Under the pieces are notes generated by a model, which searched no databases, was not told where the DNA came from, and saw only the letters and a program-made list of their open reading frames with translations. A stretch of 46,547 nt of DNA from Alphaproteobacteria bacterium (lineage in GTDB: Bacteria; Pseudomonadota; Alphaproteobacteria; Ferrovibrionales; Ferrovibrionaceae): positions 1 through 46,547 of the forward strand of contig JAGXRD010000001.1 of the NCBI GenBank assembly GCA_018336035.1, given 5' to 3'. A program made the translations under genes and the position numbers. Within the stretch, counting starts at the first letter, position 1. Each line of letters begins with the position of its first letter. Below are positions 42,349 to 46,547 of the stretch, piece by piece.

Positions 42349-43542
42349 ATGAGTGCCGCACTCCCCCCCCTTCATAGCCTCGACCCCATCGGCCCCGGCC
42401 ACCGCGTCACGCTCGGCGAGACGCTGCCGCTCAAGCTGGATTGCGGCCTCGATCTCGGCCCCTACCAGATCGCCTATACGACCTACGGTAAGCTGAATGC
42501 CGAGAAGTCGAATGCGGTGCTGGTCTGCCACGCGCTGACCGGCGACCAGCATGTCGCCAATGTCAATCCGATCACCGGCAAGCCCGGCTGGTGGACCACC
42601 ATGATCGGTCCCGGCAAGGTGATCGATACCGACCGCTTTTTCGTGATCTGCAGCAACGTGCTGGGCGGCTGCCTCGGCTCATCAGGGCCCAAAGACAACG
42701 ATCCCGCCACCGGCAAGCCCTATGGCCTGCGTTTCCCGGTCATCACCATCCGCGACATGGTGAATGCCCAGGCCATGCTGCTGGATCATCTCGGCATCCA
42801 GCAGTTGTTCTGCGTCATCGGCGGTTCGATGGGCGGCATGCAGGTGCTGCAATGGGCGGCGAGTTATCCCGAGCGCGTGTTTGCCGCGATCCCGATCGCC
42901 TGCGCCGCCAAGCATTCGGCGCAGAATATCGCCTTCCATGAAGTGGGCCGCCAGGCGATCTATGCCGACCCGCAATGGCACAAGGGCGACTATTTCGAGC
43001 AGAATACCATTCCGCGCGCCGGCCTCGCCGTCGCCCGCATGGCCGCGCATATCACCTATCTGTCGGAAGCCGCCCTGCATCGCAAATTCGGCCGCAACCT
43101 GCAGAATCGCGAACGCATCACCTATGGTTTCGAGACCGAATTCCAGGTCGAGAGCTATCTGCTGCACCAGGGTTCCAGCTTCGTCGAACGCTTCGACGCC
43201 AATTCCTATCTCTACATCACCCGCGCGATGGATTATTTCGATCTCGCCGGCCAGGCTGGCGGCGTGCTGGCCAATGTGTTCCAGGGCACCAAGACCAAGT
43301 TCTGCGTGGTGTCGTTCACCTCCGACTGGCTGTTCCCGACCTCCGAGAACAAGGAAATCGTGCGCGCGCTGAATGCGGCCGCCGCCAATGTCAGCTTCGT
43401 GGAAATCGAGACCGATAAGGGCCACGATGCCTTCCTGCTGGATGAGCCGGTGATGTTCGCCACCCTGCAGGGCTTCATCGATGGCTGCGCCGAACAGCGC
43501 GGCCTGACCGGCCGCTCCGCCGCGAAAGGCGGCCGCGCATGA
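42349..43542 (+). CDS. metX: Homoserine O-acetyltransferase
   Basis: First committed step of methionine synthesis: acyl transfer from acyl-CoA to homoserine; some MetX use succinyl-CoA. The 397-residue product is an alpha/beta hydrolase with [16 protein letters not shown], the nucleophile Ser in IGGSMGGMQ (about 159-167), the catalytic Asp in FTSDWLFP and the His in DKGHDAFL. The long helical lid lies between about 180 and 300. It overlaps metW by 4 bp (ATGA). Confidence 0.95.
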   Translation: MSAALPPLHSLDPIGPGHRVTLGETLPLKLDCGLDLGPYQIAYTTYGKLNAEKSNAVLVCHALTGDQHVANVNPITGKPGWWTTMIGPGKVIDTDRFFVICSNVLGGCLGSSGPKDNDPATGKPYGLRFPVITIRDMVNAQAMLLDHLGIQQLFCVIGGSMGGMQVLQWAASYPERVFAAIPIACAAKHSAQNIAFHEVGRQAIYADPQWHKGDYFEQNTIPRAGLAVARMAAHITYLSEAALHRKFGRNLQNRERITYGFETEFQVESYLLHQGSSFVERFDANSYLYITRAMDYFDLAGQAGGVLANVFQGTKTKFCVVSFTSDWLFPTSENKEIVRALNAAAANVSFVEIETDKGHDAFLLDEPVMFATLQGFIDGCAEQRGLTGRSAAKGGRA

Positions 43543-44168
43543 ACCAGACCCGCGCGCTCGTGACGAGCAATTACCTGGATATCCGCCGCGACCTGCTCCT
43601 GATCGCCGAGATGGTGACGCCGCAAAGCCGCCTGCTCGATGTCGGCTGCGGCGACGGCTCGCTGCTGGAATACCTCGCCCGCGAAAAGCAGGTCGATGGC
43701 CGCGGCATCGAGATCCGCCAGAGCGGCGTGAATGCCTGTGTCGCGCGCGGTTTGAGCGTGATCCAGGGCGATGCCGACAGCGACCTGCCGGATTATCCCG
43801 ATGCCGCTTTCGACTATGTGGTGCTGAGCCTGACGCTGCAGGCGACACGCAACCCCAGAAAAGTCCTGCACGAGATGCTGCGCATCGGCCGCCGCGCCAT
43901 CGTGTCCTTCCCCAATTTCGCCTATTGGCGCGTGCGGCTGCAGCTGCTGCTGGACGGCAGGATGCCGATGACCGCGGCGCTGGACGATCCCTGGTATGAG
44001 ACGCAGAATATCCATCTCTGCACGATCCGGGATTTCGACGAGCTTTGCGCGCGCGACGGTATCGTGGTGGAGCAGCGCATCGCCGTGAACGGCCAGGGCA
44101 AGCGGCTGGGCGGCGCCCCGGCCAACTGGTTCGGCGCACAAGCTGTGTACCTATTGCACCGCCGCTAG
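43539..44168 (+). CDS. metW: Methionine biosynthesis protein MetW
   Basis: Methyltransferase-fold protein that pairs with MetX and is needed for full homoserine acyltransferase activity in several bacteria. The 209-residue product has the SAM-type loop [16 protein letters not shown] (about 33-48), [17 protein letters not shown] and the family-typical [15 protein letters not shown]. The ATG lies in a four-base overlap with metX. The stop TAG sits at the top of a perfect 8-bp hairpin (GCACCGCC / GGCGGTGC), and 12 in-frame codons beyond it repeat the gene's own C-terminus. Confidence 0.94.
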   Translation: MNQTRALVTSNYLDIRRDLLLIAEMVTPQSRLLDVGCGDGSLLEYLAREKQVDGRGIEIRQSGVNACVARGLSVIQGDADSDLPDYPDAAFDYVVLSLTLQATRNPRKVLHEMLRIGRRAIVSFPNFAYWRVRLQLLLDGRMPMTAALDDPWYETQNIHLCTIRDFDELCARDGIVVEQRIAVNGQGKRLGGAPANWFGAQAVYLLHRR

Positions 44169-44204
44169 GCGGTGCTGGCAGTGTACTTACTGCATCGCCG
44201 CTAG
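44142..44204 (+). repeat. In-frame duplication of the metW C-terminus across its stop codon
   Basis: The codons for AVYLLHRR-stop at 44142-44168 recur in the same frame at 44178-44204, nine bases after the first stop. The copies differ at four codons (GCT/GCA, CTA/TTA, TTG/CTG, CAC/CAT), all synonymous. The second TAG shares the CTAG tetramer with the stop of the convergent methyltransferase gene. Confidence 0.88.
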
Positions 44205-44971
44205 TCGGACGCTTTGGTCTTTTCGGCGCGATGCGTACCGCTCTGAAGCGCGGGCTGCGCAGCCGGCTTGAGCAGGAAATGCCGCTTGGTTTTCACGGCT
44301 TTCACCGGCATGGCGCCGTAGACCTGCTTCTCGGCTTCCACCAGCAGCACGCCGGAGAAGCGCTTCCACAGGATCTCGCCCGCGCGCTCCCAGGCATTCA
44401 CCGCCTTGATCACGAAGGCGCCGTCGGATGGCGGTAGCCACAGCGCCTGCTGCGCGGCGGTCGGCGAGAACATCGAATCGCGCATCAGGCGCGTGAGTTG
44501 CGGCGGCGTATAGGGATGGCCCTGACCGAAGGGCGTGGCATCGAGATGAGCCCACAGGCCGCGGCGGTTGGGCACCACGGCGAGCAGCCGGCCCTGCGGC
44601 GTCAGCACGCGCCAGACCTCACGTAGCAGCAGGCGGGTGTTTTCCGAATTCTCCAGCGCGTGCATGAGCAATAGGCGATCCACTGAAGCATCCGGCAACG
44701 GCAGGTCGTCCTCGTCCACCAGCATGACACGACCGGGCAGGCCGCGCGGCCAGCGCACCACCCCCTGCGGCCCCGGCATGGCAGCCAACACGCGCTCGGC
44801 TTCGCCGTCGAAAATGCGTAAATACGGCGTGGCATAGCCGAGGCCCAGCACCGTCAGGCCATGCACATCGGGCCAGAAATCGCGTAAGCGCTGGCGCAGC
44901 AGGCGGCGCACCGCCCGGCCCAGCGGGTTGGCGTAGAATTCGCGCAGATCGATGATGTCCGGGCGCAGCAT
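44201..44971 (-). CDS. Class I SAM-dependent methyltransferase-like protein
   Basis: A 256-residue protein of the methyltransferase 11 type. The SAM loop is LTVLGLGYATPYL (about 39-51), less canonical than usual, followed by ASVDRLLLMHALENSENT and LREVWRVLTPQGRLLAVVPN. The C-terminal extension is basic. It is divergent from gloB with a 43-bp gap, a pairing often seen in alphaproteobacteria. The target molecule is unknown. The last base pairs overlap the extended reading of metW. Confidence 0.87.
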   Translation of the reverse strand: MLRPDIIDLREFYANPLGRAVRRLLRQRLRDFWPDVHGLTVLGLGYATPYLRIFDGEAERVLAAMPGPQGVVRWPRGLPGRVMLVDEDDLPLPDASVDRLLLMHALENSENTRLLLREVWRVLTPQGRLLAVVPNRRGLWAHLDATPFGQGHPYTPPQLTRLMRDSMFSPTAAQQALWLPPSDGAFVIKAVNAWERAGEILWKRFSGVLLVEAEKQVYGAMPVKAVKTKRHFLLKPAAQPALQSGTHRAEKTKASD

Positions 44972-45014
44972 CGCGCTATATTAGTCCTTTCCGCGGTCCA
45001 GCATAGAGTGCGAC

Positions 45015-45788
45015 ATGTCCCTCGAGATCGTCCAGATTCCGGTGCTCAACGACAACTACGTCTATCTCGTGCGCGAGCCACAATCCGGCGCGGTCGGCGT
45101 GGTCGACCCCGCCGTGCATGAGCCGGTTCTGGCCGAGCTGCAGCGCCGCAACTGGACCCTGACGCATATCCTCAACACCCACCATCATCCCGATCATGTG
45201 GGCGGCAATATGGCGCTGAAGCAGGCCACCGGCTGCAAAATCATCGGCCCCGAGGCCGACGCCGACCGCATTCCCGGCCTGGATATCGCCGTGGGCGACA
45301 ATGAGGGCATCAATCTGGGCCATGAGACCGCGCGGGTGTTCGATGTGCCGGGCCATACCAAGGGCCATATCGCCTACTGGTTTGCCGATTCACAGGCGCT
45401 GTTCTGCGGCGACACGCTGTTCGCGCTGGGCTGCGGCCGGCTGTTCGAAGGCACGCCGGCGCAGATGTGGTCTTCCTTAAGCAAGCTGCGTCGCCTGCCC
45501 GACGAGACGCGCGTCTACTGCGCGCATGAATATACCGAATCGAATGCACGCTTCGCCGTCACCGTGGAACCCGGCAACGAGGTGCTGCAGCAGCGCTATC
45601 ACCGCATCAAGGAACTACGCGCCGAAGGCAAACCCACCGTGCCGTCCACTTTGGGCGAGGAAAAGGCGACCAATCCCTTCCTGCGGCCGATGAGCGACAA
45701 TATCCGGCTGCATCTGGACATGGGGGGCGCCGACGATGTCGCCGTCTTCGCTGAGATACGCAAACGCAAAGATACGTTCAGGGGCTAG
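45015..45788 (+). CDS. gloB: Hydroxyacylglutathione hydrolase (glyoxalase II)
   Basis: Hydrolyses S-lactoylglutathione to lactate and glutathione in methylglyoxal detoxification. The 257-residue metallo-beta-lactamase-fold protein has the two-metal motif NTHHHPDHVGG (about 54-64), the later His in PGHTKGHIAYW, the bridging Asp in FCGDTLF and the His in CAHEYTESN. The glutathione-binding end KATNPFLR is present. It converges on the solute-binding gene, and the two stop codons share CTAG. Confidence 0.95.
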   Translation: MSLEIVQIPVLNDNYVYLVREPQSGAVGVVDPAVHEPVLAELQRRNWTLTHILNTHHHPDHVGGNMALKQATGCKIIGPEADADRIPGLDIAVGDNEGINLGHETARVFDVPGHTKGHIAYWFADSQALFCGDTLFALGCGRLFEGTPAQMWSSLSKLRRLPDETRVYCAHEYTESNARFAVTVEPGNEVLQQRYHRIKELRAEGKPTVPSTLGEEKATNPFLRPMSDNIRLHLDMGGADDVAVFAEIRKRKDTFRG

Positions 45789-46547
45789 AACAGGTAGTTC
45801 GGCAGCAACTCGGCATAGACGGCCTCGCGCCGTTCGCCGATCAGGCGCCACAGGCGTTCCGTGAAGTCGCGGTGGGCGGCGTAGAAGCGTGGCGACACCG
45901 GCACATGGAAATCCTCGACCAACATCGGCGGCGTGACTTTCTCGATCAGGCCGGACGCCTGCTGCCGCAGCTGGCGGTCGCCCAGCGCATCGATGATCAC
46001 GACGGCATCGACACGGCCAATCGACAGCATGGCAAACATCTGGCCGCTGCTTTCGATGCGAATGATCTCGATGCCCTGGGCCAGCAGCGCGTCGGCCACC
46101 AGCTGCGTGCTGCTCACCGCCACCGGCGCCGTCAGCCCGCCGACCTGCCGGCCATCCCATGTCACGCTGCTGTCGCGGCGACGGTACAGCGAATGGGCCA
46201 GCCGGGCAGCATGGCGGGTGGCATCGGGCCTGCCATCCCGCATCGGAAACACCAGATCCTGGGCGCGTTCAGGCGAATGGCGGAAGCCGAGGATGCCGTC
46301 CTGCCGTCCGGCCTTCACCTCTTCCAGCATGCGCCGGGCCGGCATCCGGGTCAGCGCCAGCCTGGCGCCAAGCTGCGACACCGCACGCTGCACCAGCTCG
46401 ACCGCGACACCAGGCTGCTCCGGGATCGTCGTGCCGGCGCCGGTCATATAAGGCCGCGCATCCTGGTCGATATAGGCCAAGCGCAATTCGAGCGCGCCAG
46501 CCGATAGCGGCAGGAGCAGCAGGGCCATCAGAATCGCAAGGGAAAAA
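45785..46547 (-). CDS. Extracellular solute-binding protein family 3 (5' end outside window)
   Basis: Periplasmic binding protein of the amino-acid-type family (SBP_bac_3). The readable part has a hydrophobic signal segment (MALLLLPLSAGALE) and then the two-lobed domain with RLAYIDQDARPYM, ARRMLEEVKAGRQDGILGFR and GRVDAVVIIDALGDRQL. The frame stays open upstream of the Met at 46528 to the window edge (FSLAIL before it), so the true start and the rest of the signal peptide are probably cut off. No permease or ATPase is visible, so it may be a stand-alone sensor or orphan binding protein. Confidence 0.82.
   Translation of the reverse strand, partial: FSLAILMALLLLPLSAGALELRLAYIDQDARPYMTGAGTTIPEQPGVAVELVQRAVSQLGARLALTRMPARRMLEEVKAGRQDGILGFRHSPERAQDLVFPMRDGRPDATRHAARLAHSLYRRRDSSVTWDGRQVGGLTAPVAVSSTQLVADALLAQGIEIIRIESSGQMFAMLSIGRVDAVVIIDALGDRQLRQQASGLIEKVTPPMLVEDFHVPVSPRFYAAHRDFTERLWRLIGERREAVYAELLPNYLF

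Overview
This is a high-GC bacterial chromosome segment. Gene content and order point to an alphaproteobacterium of Rhodospirillales type: tlpA divergent from argH-lptM-lysA-TIGR02302, a DUF3426 zinc-ribbon gene divergent from ftsE-ftsX, chorismate mutase-hisC-tyrC divergent from metX-metW, a class II (B12) ribonucleotide reductase, and a CpdR-like receiver. The genus is not determinable from sequence reading alone. No tRNA, rRNA, CRISPR array, insertion sequence or prophage was recognised.

Layout. 1-2745: clpB with a heat-shock-type promoter. 2763-4995: a small accessory patch with a repeat-bearing hypothetical gene, a MazE/MazF toxin-antitoxin pair and a resolvase-type HTH protein. 5169-9947: asparagine synthase, then an etfB-etfA-hbd operon closed by an intrinsic terminator. 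10106-15852 (minus strand): an iron-uptake surface-signalling unit, fecI-fecR-TonB receptor-PepSY membrane protein, under a Fur box. 15955-21982: tlpA, then argH-lptM-lysA-TIGR02302. 22518-28440: receiver protein, DUF3426 protein, and an ftsE-ftsX-HAD-ydcF-plsC-hypothetical chain concerned with envelope and division. 28487-31550: amidohydrolase, LysR and quinone oxidoreductase. 31551-36369: nrdJ with a structured leader, a HAD hydrolase and an acyl-CoA synthetase-like enzyme. 36453-39154: ChaC-EamA pair and DUF2125. 39123-44168: Tyr/Phe branch genes divergent from the methionine genes metX-metW. 44201-46547: methyltransferase, gloB and a partial solute-binding protein.

The most interesting non-genic signals are these. 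(1) A family of 72-90 bp repeats can each fold into a three-hairpin cloverleaf closed by GTC/GAC. There are seven complete copies, and the stem bases change in compensating pairs between copies while the hairpin loops stay CTTGA/TCAAG. Most copies lie between convergently transcribed genes. (2) metW and the chorismate mutase gene both carry an in-frame copy of their own last codons beyond the stop codon, and every difference between the copies is synonymous. (3) Long structured leaders precede nrdJ (with a DnaA box and a NrdR-like box) and metX (no recognised SAM riboswitch). These are sequence readings; none has been tested by search or folding software.
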